From positions 1 through 26,851 of IMG/VR virus record IMGVR_UViG_3300022075_000004: a DNA stretch of 26,851 nt, one strand, 5' to 3'. This DNA comes from a virus. This document shows, one piece after another, positions 12,829 to 21,153 of this stretch. Under the pieces are notes generated by a model that made no database searches, had not been told where the DNA came from, and worked only from the letters and a program-made list of their open reading frames with translations. The stretch's first letter is position 1. Every line of letters begins with the position of its first letter. Made by a program: the position numbers and the translations under genes.

Positions 12829-13071
12829 CTATTTTCCTTTCTTTTCGTCTAGTGGTTGTTCATAGCTCAATGCTCGTTCGCTGTCTGCAATCCCCTTAGT
12901 GGTTGGGTCGGTAACGATTCCGAGGATAACCAATATCATCAATAGAGTATTGATACCATCTTGAATATTGTGTGGAATATCAAGCCCAAATTGTCCCAAC
13001 ATAACAAATACTGCTGAGACAAGAGCTGATAATGTCATTTTATTTTTTAGTCTCAATTTTAAATTAATCAT
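12829..13071 (-). CDS. Holin (phi LC3 family type)
   Basis: Protein of 80 residues with two predicted membrane segments: LSALVSAVFVMLGQFGL and GINTLLMILVILGIVTDPTT, then a charged C-terminal tail (SYEQPLDEKKGK). The DPTTKGIADS motif after the second segment is characteristic of the phi LC3 holin family. It forms membrane lesions that release or activate the lysin encoded 1 base downstream. The ATG at 13071 has GAGAGGAT upstream. The neighbour upstream is a second membrane protein, so the phage likely has a two-component holin system. Confidence 0.9.
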   Translation of the reverse strand: MINLKLRLKNKMTLSALVSAVFVMLGQFGLDIPHNIQDGINTLLMILVILGIVTDPTTKGIADSERALSYEQPLDEKKGK

Positions 13072-13078
13072 TTTATTA

Positions 13079-13402
13079 TTATCCTCTCAAGTTTCGATCT
13101 ACTATTTTTTTAACTTCTTCAATATTTCCTTTTAGCTCAACAACGTTCTCATTAAGATGTTCCATACGTTGGACGAGAGCTAGAATTATTTTTTGTTCTT
13201 CTTGATATTTGTCAAGCCGTTGATTGTGGTTTTCAATTATTTTTTCAATTTCATGGTCGACGACCTCCAATTTAGTGATTCGATGTTCTAAACGAGAGGC
13301 GCGTGACTGACTGGAAAAATAGAAACTCGCACTTGAAATGGTAATGGGGAAAATAACCGTAATAAGCCAGTTCATCAAATCTGGCTCGGTTTGATTTACC
13401 AT
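13079..13402 (-). CDS. Membrane-anchored coiled-coil protein, holin-like
   Basis: Protein of 107 residues with one N-terminal hydrophobic segment (LMNWLITVIFPITISSASFYF) followed by a long coiled coil (about residues 35-105; RLEHRITKLEVVDHEIEKII). Its position directly before the holin and lysin matches the second holin-like protein of S. thermophilus phage lysis cassettes. The ATG at 13402 follows AGGAGTG. It may be a holin, a holin modulator or an antiholin; topology alone cannot decide. Confidence 0.8.
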   Translation of the reverse strand: MVNQTEPDLMNWLITVIFPITISSASFYFSSQSRASRLEHRITKLEVVDHEIEKIIENHNQRLDKYQEEQKIILALVQRMEHLNENVVELKGNIEEVKKIVDRNLRG

Positions 13403-13415
13403 ACCGCACTCCTAA

Positions 13416-13562
13416 CTATTCTTTTGTGAGCTGAGCCAAGAGCTCGTCATCCTCAACCATCTTAGCGATTTGTTCTTTAACTTTTGGCTTCAAAACTTTA
13501 GGAACCCGTTTAAACGGGTAGGTCCCATCAACAATGTTAATAGCAAATAATTTAATCATCAT
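13416..13562 (-). CDS. CD1375-type small phage protein
   Basis: Protein of 48 residues: MMIKLFAINIVDGTYPFKRV followed by PKVLKPKVKEQIAKMVEDDE. The IKLFAxxI-x-G-x(4-6)-VP-x-x-LK pattern resembles the short CD1375-family proteins often found just before lysis genes. The frame is open to 13634, overlapping the preceding gene, but only the ATG pair at 13562/13559 has a proper RBS (GAAAGGAAA), so the short form is preferred. Function is unknown. Confidence 0.75.
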   Translation of the reverse strand: MMIKLFAINIVDGTYPFKRVPKVLKPKVKEQIAKMVEDDELLAQLTKE

Positions 13563-13587
13563 ATCTTTTTTCCTTTCTATTTCTTCT

Positions 13588-14016
13588 TTAATCTTCTTCA
13601 ACGTCAACGATAGACAATTCAGCCAAGTCTTCATCCTTTAGCGTCCCTTTTTCATAAAATTTAGTAATGATATTCATCAGCGTTACTTGTGCTGTCTTCG
13701 ATTGCTCTTGCTGTTTCGTCATTTGCGCTTCCATCTTAGCAATGGTATCAGTAGCTTTTTTGTTTAATGCTTCGTACTCTTTGATTTTTTTATCAAGTTC
13801 ATTAAATTTTTCATTTTCCGCACGTTGCGGGAAGTTTTCTTGATAGATAACCTCTAGTGCTTCATTCAGTAGTTCAGTGTTTGATAAGTCGATTTTATCG
13901 ACTGGCAAAAAGACAGGGACGTAAGCGCCATCTCGGTTTCTCAAAATTACTTTAGTTGCATACGCTGCACCGCTTGCGTCATATTCTTTAGATTTTGAAT
14001 CGTATTCGAATTTCAT
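13588..14016 (-). CDS. Hypothetical tail-region protein with coiled coil (DUF1366 type)
   Basis: Protein of 142 residues. The N-terminal half is beta-rich (MKFEYDSKSKEYDASGAAYA, VILRNRDGAYVPVFLPVDKI); the middle is a coiled coil (EKFNELDKKIKEYEALNKKA); the end is acidic. Size and place, between the tail-tip protein and the lysis genes, fit the DUF1366 proteins of streptococcal phages; the family name is from memory. It may be a minor virion component or a chaperone. The ATG at 14016 follows a GAAAGGAAA RBS. Confidence 0.7.
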   Translation of the reverse strand: MKFEYDSKSKEYDASGAAYATKVILRNRDGAYVPVFLPVDKIDLSNTELLNEALEVIYQENFPQRAENEKFNELDKKIKEYEALNKKATDTIAKMEAQMTKQQEQSKTAQVTLMNIITKFYEKGTLKDEDLAELSIVDVEED

Positions 14017-14030
14017 TTTTTTCCTTTCAT

Positions 14031-16046
14031 TTATAGCATAATTGTGAGTTGACCTCTATATATGACATCATTTTTAGTATTAATTGCAATAATAGAGCTA
14101 GTTCCATTACTTATTTGGGCGTGAGTATTGTAACTTCCGTCATTGGTCCAATCTGCTATTACGTACATGTATGATTGCGGGGCTGTGAAAATTTCTTTTG
14201 GTATTGTTGCAAAGGTAATATTATTCCCATTACCAGTAAAATTATATTTAACTGTCAACACATCTCCGACACGCTTGTAATAGCTACCCTCGTATCCTGC
14301 ATACTGCCATCCTGTATTAATGAGGTTTGTGTTATCATTCCTAGCAAACTCTTTCCACGGTTCCCAGTCGTCGATTATTTCCGACCATCGATGATGCCTA
14401 ACAAATAGATGACCATCATTACTCCAGAAAGTCTGGATAGCTTCTTTTGTACCGTCAGTATTATTTCCATTGTAGCCGTAATGGAATAGAAACCCCCACT
14501 GACCATTAGGATTTCCCGGTGCCGATGGGCCAAGGATGTATTGTCCCGGTAGATAAAATCTGTTTGCATCGTGAACATTCCATTTGGGACCACCGTTATT
14601 ATTGGTTAGCTGATATTGTTGGATGGGGTTATTGTTAGCATAAATATCACCGTCAACATCAAGAGCACCACGCTCTCGGTACTTACCAATCCCAACGCCT
14701 TGACGATCATAGGTCATAATAACTTCATCGGTTGGAACGGTGACTTGGAATGAAGTGCTTGTAAACTCATCTTCTAATTTCCCTGTAACGATATATGATG
14801 TATCTGCAGGATAACGATTACCAAGGTTGGCATCAGATGCGTTAAATTCAGAAACCTGTGACCAACTTCCACCAGCTTGGCCATTATCTAGAACCTCAGT
14901 ATAAGAATCGAATTTTCGTGTGGTGAAAGTCAGCTTCATGGTGTTTTTCTGCATGCCGTTAAATGTAAGTGGTGCTATTTTAGCGAATCTCTTAATAGTT
15001 AGGATATCTAACTTCTTATCACTTCTCTTAACCTCGAATCTTAGTGCTGGGCTAAAATAGAATAGAAACATTAGTTTCGTCTCTACCCAATCAGACCATA
15101 TCCCACGAGAATCTAGAACCCTTCCTCTTAAGGTCATTTCAGTGTCTTTGTTAACAGACACCTCACGCAACACTCCGCCATTCTCAGTAACAGAATTGTT
15201 AGCGCCAACAATTTCAGCATAGTAACCATCTATGGTAGCCCCGCTCTTGGCTTGAGCTCCATTAAATGTAACTTTGACAAGCGACATGATGGAAACAAAA
15301 TGCGTTGATTCTGGGATTACTCTTTGAGATACTGGATTAGCATCTGTCAACGTGAAACCAGTTAACGACGGCTTCATGTTATTTGTGATAACACTTGCCG
15401 TGAACGTTGTCGACTGTGTTTGAATGAAATTTCCATTAATATAAGTATCTACATATATAGTACCCCGTCCACTTGTTGAATTTGGTATATCGTTAGCGAA
15501 ATCTTCTGGGATTGTCCATTTATACGACGTTCCAACATTGTCGGCAATTTTACCTTGTTTGTTGTACCAAGAATAGCGTAGTGTATGTGTAGCGCTACCT
15601 ACTTTTTTATCGATAGAGATGTCTACTTGATTGCCAATGAACCCATCAGACACTCTCACCGAGCTTCCCCTTGGGATAGTTGTCAGTGTTATTTGCTGAT
15701 TACCAATATCTAGATTTCCAGGGCTCCATCCACCAGAACCGTTGAAGTGAGCATATACACCGAAGACACCAACTCCATCATCAGCATGTCTAACAGTAAT
15801 TGTTTGGTCTATCAATGGAATTGTTTGATTCCACCCCAACATGCTAGGTGAACCAGACCAATTCAATCGTTGACCGTTAAATTCGACATAAGCACTACAT
15901 TGATATTGAGCAAACGTAGTTGTCGTATTTAGTAACGCTAATCGCAATCTAACTTGACTTGTATTGTTTTGGATATCTTGACCAACCTGGTCGACCCAAA
16001 GTCTGATGCGATATCCACGGTCGTTATTACTCCAAAATTCAGCCAT
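14031..16046 (-). CDS. Tail-tip/baseplate protein (DUF859 type)
   Basis: Protein of 671 residues dominated by beta-sandwich-like repeats. The start MAEFWSNNDRGYRIRLWVDQ and the RYSWYNKQGK/GTIYVDTYING modules match the DUF859 siphovirus tail proteins (Sfi21 orf670). Around residues 490-565, PGQYILGPSAPGNPNGQWGF, FWSNDGHLFVRHHR and WEPWKEFA resemble a pyocin-knob/tail-fibre carbohydrate-contact domain. It starts at an ATG overlapping the stop of the antireceptor gene (TAATG) with GGAGGTG just upstream, so the two are co-translated. A structural role at the tail tip, possibly in host-surface contact, is likely. Confidence 0.8.
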   Translation of the reverse strand: MAEFWSNNDRGYRIRLWVDQVGQDIQNNTSQVRLRLALLNTTTTFAQYQCSAYVEFNGQRLNWSGSPSMLGWNQTIPLIDQTITVRHADDGVGVFGVYAHFNGSGGWSPGNLDIGNQQITLTTIPRGSSVRVSDGFIGNQVDISIDKKVGSATHTLRYSWYNKQGKIADNVGTSYKWTIPEDFANDIPNSTSGRGTIYVDTYINGNFIQTQSTTFTASVITNNMKPSLTGFTLTDANPVSQRVIPESTHFVSIMSLVKVTFNGAQAKSGATIDGYYAEIVGANNSVTENGGVLREVSVNKDTEMTLRGRVLDSRGIWSDWVETKLMFLFYFSPALRFEVKRSDKKLDILTIKRFAKIAPLTFNGMQKNTMKLTFTTRKFDSYTEVLDNGQAGGSWSQVSEFNASDANLGNRYPADTSYIVTGKLEDEFTSTSFQVTVPTDEVIMTYDRQGVGIGKYRERGALDVDGDIYANNNPIQQYQLTNNNGGPKWNVHDANRFYLPGQYILGPSAPGNPNGQWGFLFHYGYNGNNTDGTKEAIQTFWSNDGHLFVRHHRWSEIIDDWEPWKEFARNDNTNLINTGWQYAGYEGSYYKRVGDVLTVKYNFTGNGNNITFATIPKEIFTAPQSYMYVIADWTNDGSYNTHAQISNGTSSIIAINTKNDVIYRGQLTIML

Positions 16047-19000
16047 TATGCACCTCCTACGTATCTAATTACATTACGGTCTGGATTAATAATATCTTGT
16101 TCCTCTCGATACCGTCCAATTTGAATGGTTTTCGAGAAAATACCATTTTCAATATGAATCACACCTTGCGAGATATACATTACCTCGTTCCCAGCTGAAA
16201 ACATTGAAATACGACCGTTTGGACTGAATAGCATAGAACTAGAATTGTCTGTTTTACCAACCACAAGACCTTCGTTTGATGCACTCATGTAACTATCAAT
16301 GAAATTCCAACGTTCTGACATATCATTTAAGTCGTTTTCTAGTTTAGTTACACGAGCACTTGCATCAGCTAAATCTTTTTCAGCTTGTGCACGATTGGCA
16401 TTGTTTGCGTTAACAAAATTTTGATAGGCTTCCACCCACTGATTGAGTGTATCAAGAGACGCTTTAGCATCCAATTCAGCTTTCATAACTGAATTAATCT
16501 CGTTGAGCTTGTTTAGTTGTGCTTGAGTCAGAACATCGTCTGCCTTGCTATTTATATCTTTTTGTACATCCTCGACGGAAGGAGTCCAATCTGTTTTGAC
16601 TGTTCCTTCTTCAATCTTAACTTCCCAAACAGATTTGATAGCTTCTTTGTGATATGTATTGACACGTAGATGATATGTACCTGTCGGGTGATTCCAAGTA
16701 AACTGAGTTCCTGTAGTACCTGTTTTTGAATCAGAAACAATATCAACCACATCCCAGAAAGTAAATAACCAGAGTGTTACATTGTCACTTTCATTTGAAC
16801 CATCATGATAATTAACAAAATTGCCATCTGTTTTTGCGCTAATGATATACTGCTTTCCTTGCTCTAAGTAGACAGAAGTTTCATTTTCATAATAAACGTA
16901 ATTATCAAAGTTTTCTGTCGGTTTACGGTCAGGTTTAAAAGGACCTTTTGAGCCATTCAAGAGGTTCCTGCCACCAATTGAAATACTTCCCGCTGTATCA
17001 CTCCATGTATAGTCATCTGGGTTAGTGCTATCTTCTTTGATGAAGTTGGTTAGCACACCTAAATAGCGTTTACTTCCAGTCTGTGTCAAACTGAAACCCT
17101 CTCTGCCATCTGCACTATCTGCATAAGCAAAATGCACGTAAGGTGTGCGTCCATCTGCCCCTTTAGGACCAGGGATACCGTCTTTTCCGTCACTACCTTT
17201 CCATTTCGTCCAACGATAGTCTTGTGGGTTTTGACTATCTGTAGCGTTGAAGTCTTGGTACATACCAATGAACGCCTTGCTTGAGTCAGTTTGACTAAAG
17301 CCACTACCTGAAACCGTGTCAGCGTAAGCGATATGGGTATACTGTGTCTTACCGTCAGCACCCTTAGGACCAGGTATACCTTGGTCACCCTTCGGTCCTT
17401 GTAAACCACGCTCACCTTTGTCTCCTTTAGGACCACGTTCTCCCATCTTAGCAACTGAAAATCCTTGTTCACTAGTACCGTCTGAGTAAAACCATGTGGT
17501 TCTAGTCCATAGATACTGCCCAGCTGGCACTGTAGGAATTTCTTTACTCCATTTTCCAATAGATGGATTTAAATTGAAGGTTCCCGGGTTTTTAGGACCT
17601 CCACCAGTTCCAAAAACCTCTTTGATTTGTAATATCTCACCAGTTTTGTCAGTTACAAACTCTCCGACCGATAAGTCTGTGTATTTTACAGGTTTTCCGC
17701 TCTCAATGAGAGTCAAGTCTTGAACCCAGTTATTTTTTAAATGCTGAGGTAAAGTTAAACCATTCCAATTGAATTTTGAATAGTATTTTGCCTTTGGGAT
17801 TGTTTGACCGTCGGTATATTTTAGATATTCAACGGTTGTATTAACTAACCCAACACCATCCTTACCTGGAAGACCGTCATTACCGTCGTTACCATCTTTA
17901 GCAATGTAAGTTTTTTGATAACCTGTTTCACTAGATGAGTCAGTGTACGTCCAAATAGTTTTAGTCCATAGATATTTACCCTTAACCAATGCAGGTGGCT
18001 GACTAGACCAGTTATTAGGTTTGGTAGAATCGCTGTCGCTAAGACCATAAACTATGGTAGTTGTTTTTAATCCAACTCCATCTTTACCATTGTCTCCTTT
18101 AGGCCCTTGTTTACCGTCTGATACATTTACAAAAGTAACTTCTTCTGAAGCTACTTCTTTGTTATCTACCCACGCTGAGATAGTAAGCGTGGTTGGTTGG
18201 TTAATCTCTGACGCTACCATGTCATAGGTCATACCTACGTATTTAATAGTACCGTCAATCACAAATCGATAAGTTGCATCAACAATTTTATCGCCTTGTT
18301 TCAAAATTGGTTTAACAGTAGAACGACCAATGCCGTTCTTAAATACTGTACCGTTTGTGGTCCTTATCTCAACATGATATGGCAATGACTTAGAAACAAT
18401 CTCATCGATACGTTGTTGCAAGGCATCCGATGGTTTATTATCCAGCTTTTTAAAGTTGGTGAAAACTACTGAATTATTAGCAGGATTGTCAAAGCTGATT
18501 ATCATTTCAGACACACGAGCTTCGAGGGCTAAACCACCTCTAAAATTATTATCGATGATTTTAACAGTGTCACCTAGATTAATGTCCTTGTAGTTATCCA
18601 GAAAGCTAGACTGAACATCTACTGTGTAAGTCAATAGTGGATAAGCATACTGCTTGATAGTACGCAAGGCGTAAGCTTTTAAGGATTCAACGTCCTTGTA
18701 TTCTGTTTGAAAATCCTTACGTGTCCAGTTATCAGCGCTGTCTGGATTCATGGTAGATGGGTAGCGTTCCCTTGATAGTGGGGCGAAAACGAAGCTAGTG
18801 CCCTTTCGAGAATAGAACTCTACTTGTCCTAGCTCGTTCTTTTCCTCAAATTCGACGTCGTTTAGGTTAACGCCATCTTGTCCAATGAAATTACCAGCGT
18901 TGAAAAGTTGCGTTTTATCACTAGTAACTTGAACGCCTTTCAATCCGCTTTGGTAGTAGAGAACAACATCTCCTCTTGCCTTACCTATACCGTGATGGTT

Positions 19001-19588
19001 TTCATCTGCTTCTTGGTAGATGTCGATGATGAAACGTTTCATAGTTCCGTCTCGGTTTAATTCGGTACGGAAAATAAATTCTGCATCAAATTGATTCATC
19101 AAGCTATGAAGTCGCTCTAGTTTAGTTCCACTTTGAGATTCAAAAGTAAGCGTTCTTGTTCTATCAGAAATTTCATTGACACCTATTTCCAGACCTGCAA
19201 AACCAAGCAACTCAAGATTTTGAAGATACCACTCAACACTCTTGGCACCGCCAATATCTGCAAGTGGTCGTGCAACTTCCATTGCCAATTCAAGGTTGGT
19301 GTTATTACAAGTGACTTGAAAACTAAAATCATTCTCAACGAGTTTTGATACATAAAAAACGTGGTAGGAATTATCATAATAAAACGACACATACATTTGG
19401 TCATTGATGTATTTAATATCATCGTGCAGTTTTCCATTTACAAACTTAGGAATTGTGAAGTCAAGCGTGCTTGTTGAGTATTCAAGATATTGATGCCATT
19501 GACTGTTCGTATATGGCAACATTCCTGGAATTTCATTATTCAAAGCACACACTTTACGCATACTTTTATCATGAATCCATATTTGCAT
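16046..19588 (-). CDS. Tail-associated antireceptor with collagen-like repeats
   Basis: Protein of 1180 residues. The first about 400 residues look like a gp27/Tal-type tail-hub domain (MQIWIHDKSMRKVCALNNEI ... DVQSSFLDNYKDINLGDTVK). Four collagen-like Gly-X-Y segments follow at about residues 489-501, 563-576, 716-749 and 798-814 (for example GPKGDKGERGLQGPKGDQG). They separate two pairs of repeated beta modules: YGLSDSDS.../GKYLWTKTIWTY with GQYLWTRTTWFY, and THIAYADT with VHFAYADS. The C-terminus has a coiled coil and a conserved fibre tip. In this phage group the gene is the host-specificity determinant. The frame extends to 19609, but GGAAGGAAC precedes the ATG at 19588, which overlaps the Dit stop; that start was chosen. 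Confidence 0.9.
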   Translation of the reverse strand: MQIWIHDKSMRKVCALNNEIPGMLPYTNSQWHQYLEYSTSTLDFTIPKFVNGKLHDDIKYINDQMYVSFYYDNSYHVFYVSKLVENDFSFQVTCNNTNLELAMEVARPLADIGGAKSVEWYLQNLELLGFAGLEIGVNEISDRTRTLTFESQSGTKLERLHSLMNQFDAEFIFRTELNRDGTMKRFIIDIYQEADENHHGIGKARGDVVLYYQSGLKGVQVTSDKTQLFNAGNFIGQDGVNLNDVEFEEKNELGQVEFYSRKGTSFVFAPLSRERYPSTMNPDSADNWTRKDFQTEYKDVESLKAYALRTIKQYAYPLLTYTVDVQSSFLDNYKDINLGDTVKIIDNNFRGGLALEARVSEMIISFDNPANNSVVFTNFKKLDNKPSDALQQRIDEIVSKSLPYHVEIRTTNGTVFKNGIGRSTVKPILKQGDKIVDATYRFVIDGTIKYVGMTYDMVASEINQPTTLTISAWVDNKEVASEEVTFVNVSDGKQGPKGDNGKDGVGLKTTTIVYGLSDSDSTKPNNWSSQPPALVKGKYLWTKTIWTYTDSSSETGYQKTYIAKDGNDGNDGLPGKDGVGLVNTTVEYLKYTDGQTIPKAKYYSKFNWNGLTLPQHLKNNWVQDLTLIESGKPVKYTDLSVGEFVTDKTGEILQIKEVFGTGGGPKNPGTFNLNPSIGKWSKEIPTVPAGQYLWTRTTWFYSDGTSEQGFSVAKMGERGPKGDKGERGLQGPKGDQGIPGPKGADGKTQYTHIAYADTVSGSGFSQTDSSKAFIGMYQDFNATDSQNPQDYRWTKWKGSDGKDGIPGPKGADGRTPYVHFAYADSADGREGFSLTQTGSKRYLGVLTNFIKEDSTNPDDYTWSDTAGSISIGGRNLLNGSKGPFKPDRKPTENFDNYVYYENETSVYLEQGKQYIISAKTDGNFVNYHDGSNESDNVTLWLFTFWDVVDIVSDSKTGTTGTQFTWNHPTGTYHLRVNTYHKEAIKSVWEVKIEEGTVKTDWTPSVEDVQKDINSKADDVLTQAQLNKLNEINSVMKAELDAKASLDTLNQWVEAYQNFVNANNANRAQAEKDLADASARVTKLENDLNDMSERWNFIDSYMSASNEGLVVGKTDNSSSMLFSPNGRISMFSAGNEVMYISQGVIHIENGIFSKTIQIGRYREEQDIINPDRNVIRYVGGA

Positions 19589-21153
19589 TATACAAAGCGT
19601 TCCTTCCATGAAATTTCAATTGTTGGGTCTTTGGCTATCCAGCTTGATGTATAGATATCAATTTCAGTTTCACCAGTGCTAATGCTGAATGGTTCAGACA
19701 AGTATGTTAACTCATTAGATGCTGGCAAGTTATCGATGAGGGTTTTACCTTTAGCCATGTCCACCTCTAAGATAGAACCCATGCTGAATCGATTAGGAAT
19801 ATCTTCAATAGTATTGACAAAATCTTTTCTATACAAGAGTTGGTCAAGATACATATGAGTTACTAATGGCTTTTGTTCTAGGCTAGCCAACATGACATTA
19901 ATCTTCTTAGATTTGCGACCTTTTAAAGCTGGTACTTTAAATCTTGGATAAGTACCCCACCAATAAAATTGAATCGTGTCATCTACTCTCAAAATATCAG
20001 ACCAACCACGAGGAGCGTTGAACGGGTTGTGTTCGTTTAGGTGTGTACCGTAAAAATGTTTGTTTTCAAGAATTTTATAGCCACCTTTCCCGTCTGATAC
20101 AAGAAAGTTGTATTCACAATCAAGACCATTAGTGACTTTTTTAGTTTCTGCACCGTAGAGAAACTCTTCGTTTTCATCAGTTACGGATAATTTAATATAA
20201 CCGTATTGGTTAGGCGATCCTAACCAAAAAACTTCACGCCACCAGATGTAATCATTGAGTGAGCCTTTTTCACCACTGGAATCCGATGGGATTTCCCATG
20301 TAATCGAGCTACCATTTTTTTGTCTAGGTCCGCTTCCCATTGAAGTTAAGGCAATGTTTGGGCGGTCGAAGACATCAATCAATCCTAGTGTACCGTTGAG
20401 ATTTTCCGAATCGTCGTTAAAACGCCCAACATTTTTTTGACCTAGTGCAAATCCACGTTTGACGTCTTCAGGGTTTCGATAGTCCAAGAGGAGTTCCGAA
20501 CGCTTAACGGCTCGTGTGTCGTCTTCTTTAGGATTACCAACCTCGTAGCTTTCAGTAGCAGATTTCACAATCCCAACCCAGCCATTATCTGAATTAAATT
20601 TTAACTTAATATCTGGGTATGTTTCAGCCGTACCAAAGTTCTTTAAAGTTGCCTTGTAATGACCAGTCGATACCTTTTTAATACTGCCGAACTTGGTTTC
20701 GCCATCGCTACTTACCAAGGCTTCGGCTTTGTTTTCGCTGTAACTTTTGGGAACATCAAATGTAACCGTTACTGTTGCGGTAATCGGTGAGGTGTTCTTG
20801 TCTACAGTTAAGGACACTTGGCCTGATGGTATAGCTTCCCAAACCTTATTAGGTTCATCTCCGAAAATCAATGGTTTCGGTTTATCTACATTCAGATAGC
20901 CACCAAGCGTTTCAGCTACGCTATTAAAGTAATCGTAGTTACCAACTAGAGTAAACGATACTTGAATATGTTTAACTGATAAGGTGTTATATAGGAATTG
21001 CTGACCGTAGCGCCTATGACCTTGTTCTTGATAGTTGTTGTTGAAATTTGATGCCACGTTTTTGGTGACATCCACTGGAACGGCACGTCCTTGACCTTCA
21101 TTGAATAATTCGGTTAAGTTCTTGCCGTCATAAGTTACTGACATTCCTATCAA
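19588..21153 (-). CDS. Distal tail protein (Dit)
   Basis: Protein of 521 residues. The N-terminal about 200 residues fit the Dit fold that forms the ring joining tail tube and tail tip (MSVTYDGKNLTELFNEGQGR, HIQVSFTLVGNYDYFNSVAE, KPLIFGDEPNKVWEAIPSGQ). The C-terminal extension looks carbohydrate-binding-like, as in evolved Dit proteins of S. thermophilus phages. The frame starts at a TTG (21153) that overlaps the tape-measure stop (TTGA) and has GGAGG nine bases upstream. The ATG three codons later (21144) is 18 bases from that GGAGG, so the TTG may be the true start. It is followed directly by the antireceptor, as expected for a baseplate hub. Confidence 0.85.
   Translation of the reverse strand: MIGMSVTYDGKNLTELFNEGQGRAVPVDVTKNVASNFNNNYQEQGHRRYGQQFLYNTLSVKHIQVSFTLVGNYDYFNSVAETLGGYLNVDKPKPLIFGDEPNKVWEAIPSGQVSLTVDKNTSPITATVTVTFDVPKSYSENKAEALVSSDGETKFGSIKKVSTGHYKATLKNFGTAETYPDIKLKFNSDNGWVGIVKSATESYEVGNPKEDDTRAVKRSELLLDYRNPEDVKRGFALGQKNVGRFNDDSENLNGTLGLIDVFDRPNIALTSMGSGPRQKNGSSITWEIPSDSSGEKGSLNDYIWWREVFWLGSPNQYGYIKLSVTDENEEFLYGAETKKVTNGLDCEYNFLVSDGKGGYKILENKHFYGTHLNEHNPFNAPRGWSDILRVDDTIQFYWWGTYPRFKVPALKGRKSKKINVMLASLEQKPLVTHMYLDQLLYRKDFVNTIEDIPNRFSMGSILEVDMAKGKTLIDNLPASNELTYLSEPFSISTGETEIDIYTSSWIAKDPTIEISWKERFV

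Noticed and set aside
17086-17559. Second minus-strand frame of 157 codons inside the antireceptor gene
   Set aside because: Alternative frame of the repetitive collagen region; the in-frame antireceptor explains the sequence.
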